64,000 nt of DNA, taken from contig NC_070614.1 of NCBI RefSeq assembly GCF_027172205.1, positions 43,887,001 to 43,951,000 of the forward strand. The letters run 5' to 3'. This document shows, in pieces, positions 1 through 12,607 of this stretch; within the stretch, counting starts at the first letter, position 1; each line of letters opens with the position of its first letter. The stretch is from Podarcis raffonei (taxonomy: Eukaryota > Chordata > Lepidosauria > Squamata > Lacertidae). Below the pieces are notes generated by a model. It made no database searches, was not told where the DNA came from, and saw only the letters and a list, made by a program, of their open reading frames with translations. The position numbers and the translations under genes are program-made.

Positions 1-163
1 GTGCCCAACAAATAGGAAGGCAGGAAGCTGCCTTATAACTCAGTCCACACCTAGCTCAGTAATGTCTACACAGACTGGCAGTGACTCTCCAGGTGCTTTC
101 CAATCCCTTACCGGACAGGGATGCAAAGCGTATGCTCTTACCACTGAGCTACAGCCCCTTTCC
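1..163 (-). repeat. tRNA-derived SINE (older family)
   Basis: Read on the minus strand it begins with an A-box-like tRNA segment (tagctcagtggtaagagc) and ends with a tail containing 'aaggcagcttcct'. A second copy of the same family lies at 59064-59222 on the plus strand. The B-box part is damaged here. The family name was not determined. Confidence 0.55.
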
Positions 164-919
164 TGCTTAAAGCTCATTCTGTTTGATGCTAAGTTCTTGG
201 CCTACCCTTTCTGAAATGAAGTGTGCTGGTTTGGTGGAAGTTACCCGCTCTGGTCTGGGAGTGCCTAAAGGGTTCCCTTTGAGCTAGGTCTTCCGCTCAG
301 GCGCCAATTCTCTTTCCAAGTTTTCAAATATCTAATTTTAAAAAGGTGAGGGGGGGAATCAAAGAGGTGCATACATAAAGTACCTTTAGCTTACAGAAAA
401 ACAATAACCCATTGGGAAAACCCCATAGTAGGACTGCAAGCTGCACCTCTTGATTTTCCAGCTGCCATGACCAGTGAAAGAAACTGAGCCTTTGGGGGGG
501 GGTGAGCCAGCAGAATAGTTTTCTATTTTTACATTTTGCATTGAATTTGGTAAGGTTTCTAGCATGAAAAGTGTGTGTGTTTCTCCGCCAGCAAAAGGGG
601 TAGCAAAACAAGACGACTTCTGCTCAGTGCTAGGCCTGTGCTGTGCCGTGCGGTTCATATCAAAGGTCCATTGAATCCAGTATCCTTTTCCCAATAGTGG
701 ACACTCAGACACCGCTGCAAAGCTCACCAGCCAGGCATGAAGGAGATACCCACCCATTGTTGCTTGTCCTTTGCCCCCAGCATCTGGTAGTCTGAGGTAT
801 ACTGCTTATGAACATGGAAGTTCCATTTAGTTGCCTGTATCTGTTTCAAATGTGCTACTTATTGCATTTATATTTTTAAGGAGGATGCTTCTGTATGTGT
901 GTGTGTGTTTGTTTATATA
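164..919. other. Non-coding stretch, nothing recognised
   Basis: Open frames here are short and show no domain, splice pattern or codon-like pattern. A short GT-rich run precedes the SINE at 920. Confidence 0.4.
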
Positions 920-1294
920 AAGGTAAAGGACCCCCAGATGGTTAAGTCCAGTCAAAGCTGACTATGGGGTGCTGCACTTATCTCACTTTCAGGCCGAGGG
1001 AGCTGGTATTTGTCCACATACAGTTTTCTGGCTCATGTGGCCAGCATGACTTAACCGCTTCTGGCACAACAGAACACGGTGACGGAAACCAGAGCACACG
1101 GAAACACCGTTTACCTTCCCACTGCAGCGGTACCTATTTATCTACTTGTACTGGTGTGCTTTTGAACTGCTAGGTTGGCAGGAGCTGGGACAGAGCAACG
1201 GGAACTCACTCCATTGTGCAGATTCGAACTGCCGACCTTCTGATCGGCAAGCCAAAATGGCTCAGTGGTTTAGACCACAGCACCACCCGCGTCC
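920..1294 (-). mobile_element. Sauria-type tRNA-derived SINE
   Basis: The minus strand carries a tRNA-like head with a B-box-like motif close to gttcgaatc, a body containing the sequence for 'tatttatctacttg', and a tail of tttaccttt type. At least seven more copies lie in this window, so the family is clear. This copy is among the more diverged. Confidence 0.8.
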
Positions 1295-2148
1295 TATGTT
1301 TATATAATGTTTTTAAAGATGATACCATTATGTATTTGTTTTAATCAGGCTGTGGATTTTAGTTGTGCTTTTTTCTAGTTTTCTTTGTATATCACTCAGA
1401 AATATTTTGATCAAGTGGGTTAGTGATTTCCCCCCAAATAAATACATTTACACCTCAAGCCTCATCAACCATTGGTAGCACTCTCCCCTGTATCAACTCT
1501 CCTTTATGTGGGCAACCAGCTGGTAAGATGACTGCCTTCTCTTCTCTGCCCTCCCTCCCTCCACCAATCCTGATTGCATCCTGCTCTGTTTGTTATGCAA
1601 TACAATTTGCATTAGTGAAATCGGAGAGATGACTGTAAGGCGTGACCTTGGATGGGGATTCTTTTTCTGCTTCATCATGGCTCTAGTCACACTCTTGAGA
1701 CACGGCTGGTTCCAGTGTCACTGTCTATCCCTGTCTCAGAAAAAGGACTGTGAGCTGTCCGTCTGCATGCTGGCCAAAATATCACAGGGTTGAAAGGCAA
1801 AAGGGTGCATTGGAGGTCATCCCCCCTCCAGCAACTTCTCCTTTAAGGCAGGTAGATCCATCTGCCACCCGCTCAACATACACCACCCAGATGGTCAAGC
1901 CGTGTATTATTTTCCTCCCCCCTTCTGTGATCTTAGCTCTCAGTGGTGGTGGTGGACCTAGCTAAATGTGGCTATGCCATTGGTGATGGAGGGAACCCAG
2001 AACCTTCAGCAAAACAGGAGTGAACTCCTCCCAAGATGTACTTTCTCTACAATATGCTGAAAGCTGTCTGTTTCACTTTTGTATGGGCATCTGAAAGTGA
2101 AGCTGGGTCAAAGTTCCCTCTCCCTTCTTTTGGAGGACACTTCAAGTG
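1295..2148. other. Non-coding stretch, nothing recognised
   Basis: Only short unsupported open frames were seen. No exon, repeat end or RNA gene could be supported. Confidence 0.35.
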
Positions 2149-2404
2149 TACAGTGGTACTTTGGTACTTGAACGGCTTGGCTCCTGAACAAATTGGCTCC
2201 CAAACTCCGCACACCCGGAAGTAAATATTCTGGTTTGCAAACGTTTCTTGGAAGCCGAACTTCCGATGTGGCTTCTGCTTGAGTGCAGGAAGCTCCTCCA
2301 GCTCCTGCAGCCAAACTGGAAGCTGCATCTTGGTTTTTGAACAGTTTTGGGAGTCGAACAGACTCCAGGAACAGATTCAGTTTGAGAACCAAGGTACCAC
2401 TGTA
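2149..2404. mobile_element. Non-autonomous DNA transposon (MITE), TA target site
   Basis: Terminal inverted repeats start tacagtggtac and end gtaccactgta, with TA at both outer edges. The interior repeats phrases such as 'ttggaagccgaac' and 'gcttgagtgcaggaagctcc'. The ends resemble pogo/Tigger-type Tc1/mariner elements; that assignment is inferred from the ends alone. Related copies lie at 4347, 29780, 33629 and 36966. Confidence 0.6.
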
Positions 2405-2489
2405 TATGTGTGTGGCAACTTTTGGCAATGCCAGCAAATTTCAGGTATTTTCATTTTACCTTAAATACATGGTGGCCAAAGCTGTTTTC

Positions 2490-2541
2490 TCCTCCTCCTC
2501 CTCCTCCTCCTCCTCCTCCTCCTCCTCCTCCTCCTCCTCCT
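2490..2541. repeat. (CCT)n microsatellite
   Basis: About 17 uninterrupted CCT units. They create artefactual open frames with runs of proline, serine or glycine. Confidence 0.95.
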
Positions 2542-2855
2542 TTTCCTTCACTAGACAAACAAAACAAAACCTGGCTGCGGCTTGAAGGCCACATTCCTGG
2601 GAAAGAATGCCCTCGGGAATGATGCTGAGTCACACATCAAGTCCTAGGAATGTGGACAGAGCAGTCAAACTGCCACTTGAACTGACCCGGTCCTACCGTT
2701 GGACACAAATAGGTGGCCAATTCAGATGGCAGGTCTGTGGGGCAGCACCGACAGTACCCCCAGAGACGTCATCCATTTCTCTCTGTTGTCACACAGCTGG
2801 ACCTGGGCTTCATATTCTGGCATGCTTTTAGAGTTGAATTCATATTCAACTTCCA

Positions 2856-3045
2856 GTGTGGCTAGTGTCAGACTAGGACCTGGGAGATCAGGGTTCGAAT
2901 CCAGCTAGGCAATGAAGCGTGACCCTTGGGCCAGACACATTCTCCCAGCTAAGTCTATTGCACACATTTGTGGTGAGAAACATTTATGTCTCCTTGAGCT
3001 CCTTGTAGGGAAGGTGGGATATAAATGAAAAAATAAAATATAAAA
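2856..3045 (+). repeat. tRNA-derived SINE with LINE-like tail
   Basis: A B box (gggttcgaatcc) follows 'gactaggacctgggag'. The tail has 'gagctccttgtaggg' and 'gggatataaatgaaaaaata', the usual 3' end of a LINE-mobilised SINE. The family name was not determined. Confidence 0.6.
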
Positions 3046-4346
3046 AACTATCGCCAGTCAGCTACTGGAGACGGAGGCGCCATCTTATCCTTCGCCTCAA
3101 TCAGCCAAATGTCTTGGGTCGGCCCTGCATTTGAAATAGTGCTGTGGCTTTTTAAATAATTGTTTTTAAGAAAGATGGACTGCATGTTTAAGCTAAGTCA
3201 AGAAAAAAAGTGGGGAGGTATTTGCCTACCTCAAAGGTTAATTCAGTCACAGAGAGGCATTCTCTACCCCATGTCGTTCTGTGACAGTACTGAAACAGCT
3301 GGTTTAAACACTGTGACTCAGCATTAGCTGAAGTCCATGACTCAGAATAGACCCATTTCAATGAAGGAACATGACCAATGTAAGCCCATTGAATTAAATG
3401 GGTCTAATCTGAGCATTCCTTTGTTGGAGACAACTTTCCACACATGACTTGGTGGCCAGCATTGCAAGTCATACAGTGGCCCAGAGCAGTTTCTCTCTTA
3501 GGCACAGACCAGCCTTGGCTTGTGGAGGATTTGCAGGGGCAGAGAGGAACCCAAATAGGAATCCTGACAAAAGTGTGGGACATCTGTGTGTTTACACTCT
3601 TTCACCCACCTTGTGATGGGAAGGAGTTAAAAACTGGATCACCAGTGGCAGCCAGGAATGTATCTCTGATTGTGGAATACAAACTGTATTTATTAGCCTG
3701 CAGATTTAGAAATAATTGATTAAAAAGAAGGGTTTGATTGAAAGAGAGCATGCTAGTTTCCCATAACAAAGCTCAAAATCTATTTTAATTGAAACTACTG
3801 TGGTGCTGTTGATTTTTCCTTTCTCACTCTTTTTAAACAGAATATTAAAATTGTTTTGCTCAAGTTAATGGAATCGGTAATATGTGTTTACAAATGTAAT
3901 AATGTCGTAAAATGAAACACCATCAAAACAATCTCTTTTCATGATGGGAGGATCCAGGTGTTCCCTCTGTGAAATGTGATTTGTGGGGGAGGCGAGTTCA
4001 TTTGATGAATGAAGCAATATATCGCAATCTGATTGAAGAGAAGCTGATAAGGGTAGAACTGCAATCAGCCAGGCAAAGGGGCTATTTCAGTCCTCTGCAG
4101 AGGAGACCTGAAAATGATTTTTAAAAATAGCAAATGATGAGAGACTTTCCTGGATGATAACATCAGAGCAAAAATTCAACCCAGGAAGACCCTTTCCTTC
4201 CCCGACTCCAAATCCCGTGACATTTGCAGTGGAATGAGTTCAGAATCGGACCAATTCAGACAGATTTTGACAACACACAGTAGGAAAAATAATAACTTGA
4301 AGCTAGAGAGAGAGGGGGGCTAGTTTGGAGCCTGTGGTTTTCCGGC
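3046..4346. other. Region downstream of the first Ig receptor, with candidate poly(A) signal
   Basis: Stretches of this region match the DNA downstream of the second receptor at about 12.2-13.5 kb, for example the blocks around 3640-3830 and 4130-4280. Both copies keep an AATAAA hexamer on the minus strand (3689-3694 and 12295-12300). Each receptor's stop codon is followed directly by a splice donor, so the untranslated 3' exon may lie here. No coding exon was found. Confidence 0.35.
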
Positions 4347-4591
4347 TACAGCCAAACCTTGGATCCCGAACACCTCCATTTTGGAATGGTTTGGCTCCCA
4401 AACGCCAAAAACCCGAAAGTAAATGCTCTGGCTTTTGAACATTTTTTGGAAGCCGAACGTCTGACGCAGCTTCTGCTTGAGTGTAGGAAGCTCCTGCAAC
4501 CAATTGGAAGCCGTGCCTCAGTTGTCGAACATTTTGGAAGCCGTATGGGGTTCTGGAATGGATTATGTTTGACAACTGAGGTTTGACTGTA
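4347..4591. mobile_element. Non-autonomous DNA transposon (MITE), TA target site
   Basis: Ends read tacagccaaacctt and aggtttgactgta, with TA at the outer edges. The interior is related to the element at 2149-2404 and more closely to 36966-37207. Confidence 0.6.
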
Positions 4592-5105
4592 TTACTGGGT
4601 TTCATCAGCCCTAACTGGCCATACTGGCTGGGGGTTGGTGACAAAGTTCAACTAGATCTGGAGGGATTCCAGGTTCCTCACACCTGGTTCAGGGCTCTCC
4701 GCATCAAGACCGCCTCGCTGAAATGGCCCAGGAAATGAAGAGGCGGCCACGGGAGACGAGACAATGCCACATTGTATCCTTCCTATCAGATAACAATCTG
4801 GCTCCTATGTTCTGAAGCAACTGTTCCAGACACCTGGAAGCCAGAGTGCATTTTCCAGACTCAGTAGCACGTGCTACAGTGATATAATCTGGAAGTTACG
4901 AAGATCTGAATGACTGTTGCCATGTATGCGTGTGTGTGTTTGGACTGGGGTGGCAGTGACGCCATTCTCTCCCCCGCCCACCCCAACCATAAAAAATGTT
5001 TTGGGCCACACCTGTCCCAAAGTACTCTTCCTAAAGTGGGGGGGGGGGAGGAAATCCTTTAATCCATGGGGATTTTCTGCAGAAAGTGCATTACTTACCT
5101 GTGGT

Positions 5106-8100
5106 TTAAAAACAATAGTGGGAGATGAGGAAGATGAAGCTGTTGATGGTGAAGAAGGACCCGCCAATAGCCAACATCCGTTCCCATCTGGTGCCTAAGT
5201 AGACAAGCGGAAAAAGAACTGTTGGCTACAGAGTACAATGAAAAGTTGCCACATTTTGCTGAGTAGGTCGGGTGCCATTTTTTCAGAATCAGATAAGGCT
5301 TTGTAATTCCGGTTTGGGCCTCAGAATGCCTATTAGTCATTTTGGCAGACTCCTATCAGTGAGATTGTTATCGAATTGCCCTGTGTGATTCATTGTTCCT
5401 ATCTAATCCTGATCTCAAAACTTGAGAATTACATGAGCATGAGAGATAGTATTACGCATGCTATCCCCAAAGACTGCCTGAGAAATTCAAGCAGCAGAAG
5501 GGAAGTGTTTATGAGGAATTACGATTCGGTAGGAGCTACTCCTTCCTCCTGGATGGAACATGGTCACCTGCTCTGCTCCTGGGTCTGATCTGGGGAGGGT
5601 AGATTGTTTTTTGGGAGGCCGAAACCACCACTGACATAAGTAAGGGAGGAGGGTAAATGCCTTATATGAATATGAATATTATTATTTCTCTGTGTAGCAA
5701 AAGCCATTATGAAAAAATACAGAAAACAAATGCATTACAAAGAATAAAATACACTGCACAGTTAAAATAACCATTAAAGGCAGGCATTCTGTCAGATAAG
5801 ATTTTGCTCCCCTGAAGAATTTAGCTTACCCGTCCCACAAACTTTTCTCCTTATAACTGCCACCCTAAATGCAAAACAAGCACTTTTTCAGAAGTGTAGG
5901 GGCACCTGTCCCCTAATAATCATAATATTAGGGGCACCTGTCCCCTAATAATAAACAGCTAATCAGACACCTCTCACCTGGGATATTTAAATTTTTGAAC
6001 AAGGCTGCTCTTAAATCCTTGTAGATTGGGCAAACTACATTATAAGAGCTGCAACTTTAGGAGCGTTTGCTTAAGCTTGTTTTCCCCTTCTCCCTCCCAC
6101 TCTCCCCCCCTTTAAATAGGTAAGCCTGGGGGCAGGGTGGGTATTAATACTGTCCCCCCTGCCTGCCAAGCAGCTCTGGGAGAGCTTTTTTGGCAAAGGG
6201 GTGTAAATGCCATAAATAAACAAACAAACCCAAAGATTACCTGGTCCAACAACAGTGACAGGGTTACTCTTCTTCGAAATAACTTTCCGTCCAGAAAGAT
6301 GCACTATGTATCCACACCTGAAGAGTCCCACATTCTTGAGCTTCATGATGCTCATGTTGTAGATGTAGATGTTGCCGTATGAAGCCACAGCTGAGATGCT
6401 AATCCAGTCGCCATAAAACTGGAACTCCTTGAGATTCTTCGTTTCAGGTGGAGCTGAGCACACAAGGCTGACCGAATCTCCCAGGTTGTATTTGATGAGG
6501 TTGGGGTTCAAAGAGAGAGTGGGGGCTTCCGGGGCTTCTGGGAAAGAAAGATAAACACTCAGGGTTGAGATTCCTTTATGTAACAGAGCCAGCAGCTATA
6601 CTAACTCCTCTATCCTGAAATATGCTTGCAATGGTTGGTTGGGAAGAGAGAAATTGAGAGAGGATGCAGATTCAGATGTCTGTTTTTAGGTTAATTTTTG
6701 ACAAGGTGAAAGAATGCAAAGGATGGGGAAGAAATCTGATCCAGTTGCATTTTCTGAAACCATATGCACACCCTTTGAAATTTGCAATGCATTTCTGCAG
6801 CCAGATAATCCATCTACATTCAGTTAATGGCTTGCACAAAAACAGGCCTCTCAAATAACTTTACAGACAGGGAGCTGTCAAAACAAGCATGGTAAAGGGA
6901 CCCCTGACCATTATGTCCAATCGTGGCCGAATCTGGGGTTGTGGCGCTCATCTCACTTTATTGGCCGAGGGAGCCGGCGTACAGCTTCCGGGTCATGTGG
7001 CCAGCATGACTAAGCCGCTTCTGGCGAACCACAGCAGCGCACGGAAACGCCGTTTACCTTCCTGCTGGAGGGGTACCTATTTATCTACTTGCACTTTGAT
7101 GTGCTTTCGAACTGCTAGGTTGGCAGGAGCTGGGACCAAGCAACGGGAGCTCACCCCATCGCGGGGATTCAAACCACTGACCTTCTGATTGGCAAGTCCT
7201 AGGCTCTGTGGTTTAACCCACAGCGCCACCCGTGTCCCTAAAACAAGCATAGAGACTGCATAAATTGGTATTTTCTGCTACCTGGTGTGGTTAGGATTTG
7301 CTGCTGTAGTTCAGGAAGTTCTGGCCAGGTTCTGCTGATCAGAGTTAATGCAATGGCTATAGCAGAGCATCCAGGCTGGCCCAAGACAATTTGGCACCTG
7401 AGGCAAACCACAAAATGGTGTCCATTTCCCTAGCCCTAGTGAAGATCTACACAGGGAACAAGGATGGGAACAGCACCTCCTATTCACCAAGAGACCGCTG
7501 TAGAGTTGGCATTGGGAGGCAACAGCCAAGTAGGGGGCAGATCCAGCCCGCAAGGAGCACACCACAGCTGTCATTGTGGAGGCAGCAGTGGCTGACACAT
7601 TCTTGGGAGGCCAGATCTGCTGCCCCTGTAGATTCTGCTGTCTGAGGGAGTCACCTCACATTGCCTCATGGGTAAGCTAGCCCTACAGAGCACCACCTCT
7701 GAATATAGGTTGAATCTACCATGCAGATCCAAAACTTTCCCTAGAACTGCTTCCCTGATGAAAGTAGAAGTCAGAAACTAATATATGCCCCAAGGGGTTT
7801 TCTGGCACAGAACCACTGATGTCCTAGGGACTAGAAACCTACCCTTCACTTGTAGAGAGATGGGGTTGCTTCGGGCAGATGTGACCTCTGTGTCAGCTTT
7901 CCCCATCCAGGAACCACAGCTGTAATTTCCCGTGTTGTTCGTTTCAGCCCTAAAAACCAGTCTGCCCTTTTGATAAGGGTCGGCAGCCATTTTGAGAATC
8001 TGTTGCCCATCCTGATTGAAGAACCTGTATCCCTCCACTGTCTCGTTTGGGGAAGCTGAGCATATGAGCACAACCCTCTCGCCTTCAAAGTATTTGGGAT

Positions 8101-11100
8101 AATTTGGCTGTACCGAGAGTTTGGGGGGTTGGAGAGCCCCTGGAAGAAAAGCATAGGGATCTCAGTGGCAGGCACAGAAGGGGAACCTGAAATGAATTAT
8201 CACAGTGTGGGGTGCTCTGTTTTAGCCTTGTTCTCTTCCAAGTTACTCCACCCCACCCCCACATGCTTCTAAAAAATTCTGCAAACCATGAGATTTAGAC
8301 CAGATCCCTTACAGAATGCTCCATTCCATTTCTCCCCCTCATGCTATTCCTGAAATATTTTATTATACTTCTGCAAACGTGAGGTTCCCCCAATGCCTGC
8401 TGGTAACTTCCCTTTTCTGCCCTGATGGTATCGTTTTTGCTATATTAGGACCCACACGTGGAGAGTGAGATCAGTGTCAGCATATAGAATTCTGTTACGA
8501 TACATAAGCCGTCCTGGGAATTAGAAGCTTTCTACAGTCTCTTCATGGAAAGTTGGAGCAACATTGCACAAAAATGAGGAGGAAGACTGAGGTGGTGGGA
8601 TTCAGGACTGTACCACTTCAGACTACAGGTGCAGACAGTCATATTTTGGAATATCCCCTATAAGCACTCGCTGAATGTACTCATCCAGGATACAAGAGGG
8701 AAAACCGTGGTAAACCAATTGAGCATACACCACACTTTTCCTCACCTCACCACAACCTTGTAAAGTAGGTCAGGCTGAGAGTTAGTGCATACCCCACAAC
8801 ATTTCTCCAATGAAAATAGGGACATCCTAAGGAAAAGTGGGACATTCCAGGATCAAATCAGAAACCAGGACGGCTTCTCTGAATCAGAGACATATCTGGA
8901 AAATAGGGACATTTGGAGGGTCTGTTAGTGATTGGCCCAACATCACACACTGAGCTTCATGGCTGGAGAAGGAATTTGAACCGGGATACCACAAGTCCTA
9001 CTCCAGGGGTCGGTGGAAAACTTTCTGGCATCACAGGCCAGATTTTTATCAGTATCGGCCTTGTGGGTCAAATTTGACAAGTGGAATTTGATTTTCCTCA
9101 CAGTGTGATTTCTGCAACAAAAATGTCAAAATTTGCTACTTTTATGCTGTATGATCAGCAGAGGATAATGGAAGTTGTAGTCTAAAACAGCTGGAGGGCA
9201 CCAGGTTGGGGAAGTTGGCTCTAAGAGTTGAACAAAAGGAAAGTGTTCTTCTCTAGAGACACTCCTGTCTTCTCCACATCAACAACTCATTGTGGAGATG
9301 TTGGAATGTTACCTGCAGATGATGCTGGCTGCAGAACAACATGCAGGAAAACTGAAAGAGACAAATAAAAAGGAGGGATGAGGCATGTTAAATAGGCCTG
9401 GAAGTTTGAACTGATTTGATCTAAAGATTATTTGCATGTTATATTTATCTCAAGGGAGCACATGTAAGGTTCATTGGTTGGCTCCCATCCAAGCACTGAC
9501 CAGACTCTCAGACCTGCATAGCTTCAGGAAGGCTGCGGCATCAAATCCCTATGCATTATTCAGCCCCCATAAAACAAAACTATGTTGTCAACATTACGGG
9601 GAAAAATATAATTATGGTGAAGAGCATAATATGAACAAAAATCACGTTCTTGAAATAAGTACAAAACACATCACAAATCAGTAGGTCTGATAAATTAAAT
9701 GTTAAGTATGCTGGATCACCCTCAGTCCCCCAGGAAAGATGGATGAGTTTTGATGATGCTGGAGGTGTCTGCCTGATGTTTTCTGGCACTTCGAAAGAGC
9801 AGGTGCTTCCACACTCAGATGCCCTTTTCTCAGCGCATGTAAGATGAACCTCGTGAGCATAAGGCTCTACTAAGAGGGCCTCTCCAATGGATTGAAGTGA
9901 CTGGACATAACACAGGAAATGGTCCGACTGAGAAGTTCAACTTTGCAGGCATTGGTTGCACCATATGGGCTATGGTGTTATGAATTAAATAGTGTTAAAG
10001 CGCATACCCGAGTCTTATCCACCAAGGCAATCCTTACACGCTTTTGCTCTGATGTTCCTAAGAAGAAGAGACCTCTAGCCAGGCTCTCGATTTTCTTTAG
10101 GAGGGATGAGCAAAGCTCCCACAGCGCCCCCTTATGGACTCTCTGCCTCCTCCTGTATGGGAAGAGGGTGTCTCTCAGTGGGCTCTCTTCCTCTCACTGC
10201 CCAAATAAATCACTGCTGCCCATTCCAGTTGTCTCTGAGCCTCATCCACATTAGAACCCAGAAGGAAAAGCACAAGGCAGGTGGGAGGTACTGCTGTCAA
10301 TCCCTCACTGTTGTTGTTGCTTGCTTGTACAGAGATAGTGGGTGAAGGCTGACAGTGATAGCAAGGCAGAGGAGGACCAGGTATGCTGAGCCCTAGAGAA
10401 TGTCAAGTGTAGCCCCCCCTTTCTTTCTCTGTGTGTTTATTATTCTGACAGAAAGGCCAAAGAGGGTAGAAATAACAGACTTGTATATTTGCATACACAC
10501 CATGACATAGTCCAGGATGAGAGATGACCATTTGTGGTTACTAGCTGCTTTTCATTACTCAGCTGTTAAGTTCTGCTTCACACATTTCCACATCTGTTTC
10601 TAGCTCCCCGCCCAAAAAAAATCCTCATGAAATTTCAGCAGTATTTTAGTTTCTCTTAATATGCAGCATTTTCTGTATCCAATATGCCTTTTTGTGGAAA
10701 ACGGTTTTCAATAATATGATGCATTTTGCACGATTCCCCCCTCCATGTATATTTTTATATACATGCATTCATAAGAATGCTTACACGCATACTGCACACA
10801 TGTACTTTTCCACGCGTAGCTTGGCTGCAGAACTGTGCTGCAAAATTTGGAAAATGTGAATTTTGAAGGACGGTTGCATTTCTGTTTCGTGTCTTGTTTG
10901 GGAACATGTGAATTAGGTTGGTTCACCTATTAACATGAACTGAATTTAAATTCTCAGCTATCGCTAGTGAGGATGCAACTGAGAAGTCTGTTTGCCCACC
11001 TTGGGTGGCCTGGCACTGTATCTCATTTGTGAACTGGCCTCTAGCAGGCTGGATCATCCTCCTGCTGCCATAATGGTCAATTTAGGGAACAGGAATTTAG

Positions 11101-11489
11101 GGGGTGTTCCGCTGGGCGCAGTGCCAACTGGCCAGTAGTGGCACTTGGCGCCATGCCCAGGGAAAGCTTAAATACCTGCAGGGCCATGATATTGTGCACA
11201 CACACCACTTGAATGGCAATGCCCATCAACTTGGGAGGTGGCCCCCTCAAATATTTTGTTGGGGGGGTCCAAGGACCCCTCACCTCCAAGGAGTTGGCTC
11301 CTATGGGTCACAGCGTGTTCTCGGCAATTGCTAGCCCTGAAGCCAGTTAAAAAATTTATCAAGATGATTCTTTTATGATGGATCAAAGCAGGAATTAAAA
11401 CCCAGGAGAAAGGAGTGGTAGAAGAGGAGTTTGGGGGAGAAAGAAAGTAGCAACATACCTAGCATGGGAACCAGAAGAATAACCTCCAT
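5106..11489 (-). CDS. Two-Ig-domain leukocyte-receptor-like surface protein (copy 1)
   Basis: Five coding exons: 11459-11489, 9313-9351, 7843-8139, 6241-6537 and 5106-5194. They join in phase 1 at every junction with GT/AG sites and give 250 codons. Exons 1-2 encode a signal peptide (MEVILLVPML then VFLHVVLQPASSA). Exons 3 and 4 are each 297 bp and encode one Ig domain; cysteine pairs sit in VVLICSAS/GNYSCGS and [16 protein letters not shown]. Exon 5 gives TRWERM, a hydrophobic stretch ([18 protein letters not shown]) and the end HYCF. Domain architecture, phase and split signal peptide resemble the LILR/CHIR/OSCAR and Fc-receptor-like families; the exact family is inferred. There is no cytoplasmic tail, ITIM or basic residue inside the hydrophobic segment. 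The stop TAA lies just before a consensus donor (cag/gtaagt). The Ig exons lie in one intact frame without stops. Confidence 0.8.
6890..7238 (-). mobile_element. Sauria-type tRNA-derived SINE
   Basis: Full-length copy in the intron between the two Ig exons of the first receptor. The equivalent intron of the second receptor has SINEs at different places, so this insertion probably follows the duplication. Confidence 0.9.
7385..7685. repeat. Dispersed repeat, DNA-transposon-like
   Basis: Contains 'ggcacctgaggcaa' at one side and 'ttgcctcatgggtaagctagccct' type sequence at the other, in inverted relation. The same phrases occur at 42120-42300, 51600-51800 and 27203-27300. Boundaries are approximate and the family is not assigned. 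Confidence 0.4.
8757..9003 (-). repeat. tRNA-derived SINE interrupted by a younger repeat
   Basis: On the minus strand it has the B-box-like motif and a 'ctagtcc'-type head of the family seen at 2856-3045. It is split by the insertion at 8788-8923, which is bordered by gttagtg on both sides. Confidence 0.5.
8788..8923. mobile_element. Short inserted element with 7-bp target duplication
   Basis: A 136-bp insertion flanked by gttagtg at 8781-8787 and 8924-8930. The interior repeats 'aaaatagggacat' twice. The family is not assigned. Confidence 0.5.
9004..9220. mobile_element. Degraded hAT-like MITE
   Basis: Contains the pieces 'ggaagttgtagtctaaaaca' and 'ggagggcaccaggttgggga' that recur in other palindromic elements of this window (32685-32813). 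The left boundary is uncertain. Confidence 0.4.
9850..11400. other. First intron of Ig receptor copy 1, no feature recognised
   Basis: Sequence between the two signal-peptide exons. Parts align with the equivalent intron of the second copy (9600-9840 with 22440-22640); the rest shows no repeat ends or exons that could be supported. Confidence 0.35.
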
Positions 11490-12301
11490 GTTGAGAAGGA
11501 TCTCTCTCCACCTGGATAGCACCTCCTTGGAAACTTGGTATCGCCAGTTTTTATATCACCTTCCTCTCCAAGGCAGACCCTTAAAGTGTCTTTACAGGAG
11601 GGCGGAGGAACATCAGTGAAGCCCATATTTGCATAATCGCCCAGAGGGGAAATGCAGTCATTATTGGGGAAAGAGCCATTGGACTGAGGGACTTTGCTGC
11701 CTAAAATAGAAAATGGAAATAGGTCTGGCCAGACTAGAGGAGTCAGCACTTGACCTGCTAACTGCGTTGATAATTCCTGTTTTGTTCCTGTGCTCAACAC
11801 ATGCTCTGCTCCAGCCAGCAAAAATGCAGAGAGAAGAGGTTTTGTTGCAGGAGAGAATTGGAGCCAGTGGAGGCTGGTGCATTGGGGCAAATGGGTCACT
11901 GCCCCACCAAACTTACCTTACTGTTAGCCACGCTCCACCTGCCTGCTGCCTTAGTTCCAATCAATCCAGTGGGAGATCCATTTTTGATAGAGGACTAACT
12001 CAGTCTGACACTTCCAAACTTGCTTGTTTCAGTCCAGAACACAACCCCCAGTCAGATGACACATTTTTTTCAGATTTTTCTTGAGTGAGTGTGTGTGTAT
12101 AGCAGACAATAGTGAGACAGACAACGTAGTGTTTGGTGGAAAGTGAACTTCTGCAGAGTGCTAGCAGCACTGAGTGTGATGAAGACAGGGCATTACTTTT
12201 TAAACTTTTTCATACACAATGAAAAAGGGGAGTGAAGAGTGGATCACCAAATAGCAGCCAGGAATATGTCTCTGATTGCAGAATACTATCTGTATTTATT
12301 A

Positions 12302-12352
12302 GTATGCGTTGTAAACCACCCTGGGATCTTTGATGAAGGGGAGTATACAAAT

Positions 12353-12398
<46 letters not shown>
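12302..12398 (+). repeat. LINE/SINE 3' tail with (TAA)n
   Basis: The phrase 'gttgtaaaccaccctgggat' followed by a run of about 14 TAA units is the usual 3' end of an L2- or CR1-like retroposon. The 5' part is missing. Confidence 0.5.
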
Positions 12399-12402
<4 letters not shown>

Positions 12403-12544
12403 GAAAGAATCCAGAAAGAGATGTGTTTGATTGATAGAGAGCATGCTCATTTCCCATAGTGACACTCTGTCTAGTTTTATTGCAACTATTGTGGTACTGA
12501 CCTTCCTTCCTTCCTTCCTTCCTTCCTTCCTTCCTTCCTTCCTT

Positions 12545-12607
<63 letters not shown>

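Noticed and set aside
2451-2633. Glycine- or proline-run frames
   Set aside because: They are translations of the (CCT)n microsatellite.
6890-7238. Possible tRNA gene from the B-box-like motif
   Set aside because: The motif is part of a SINE present in many copies; no complete cloverleaf was seen.
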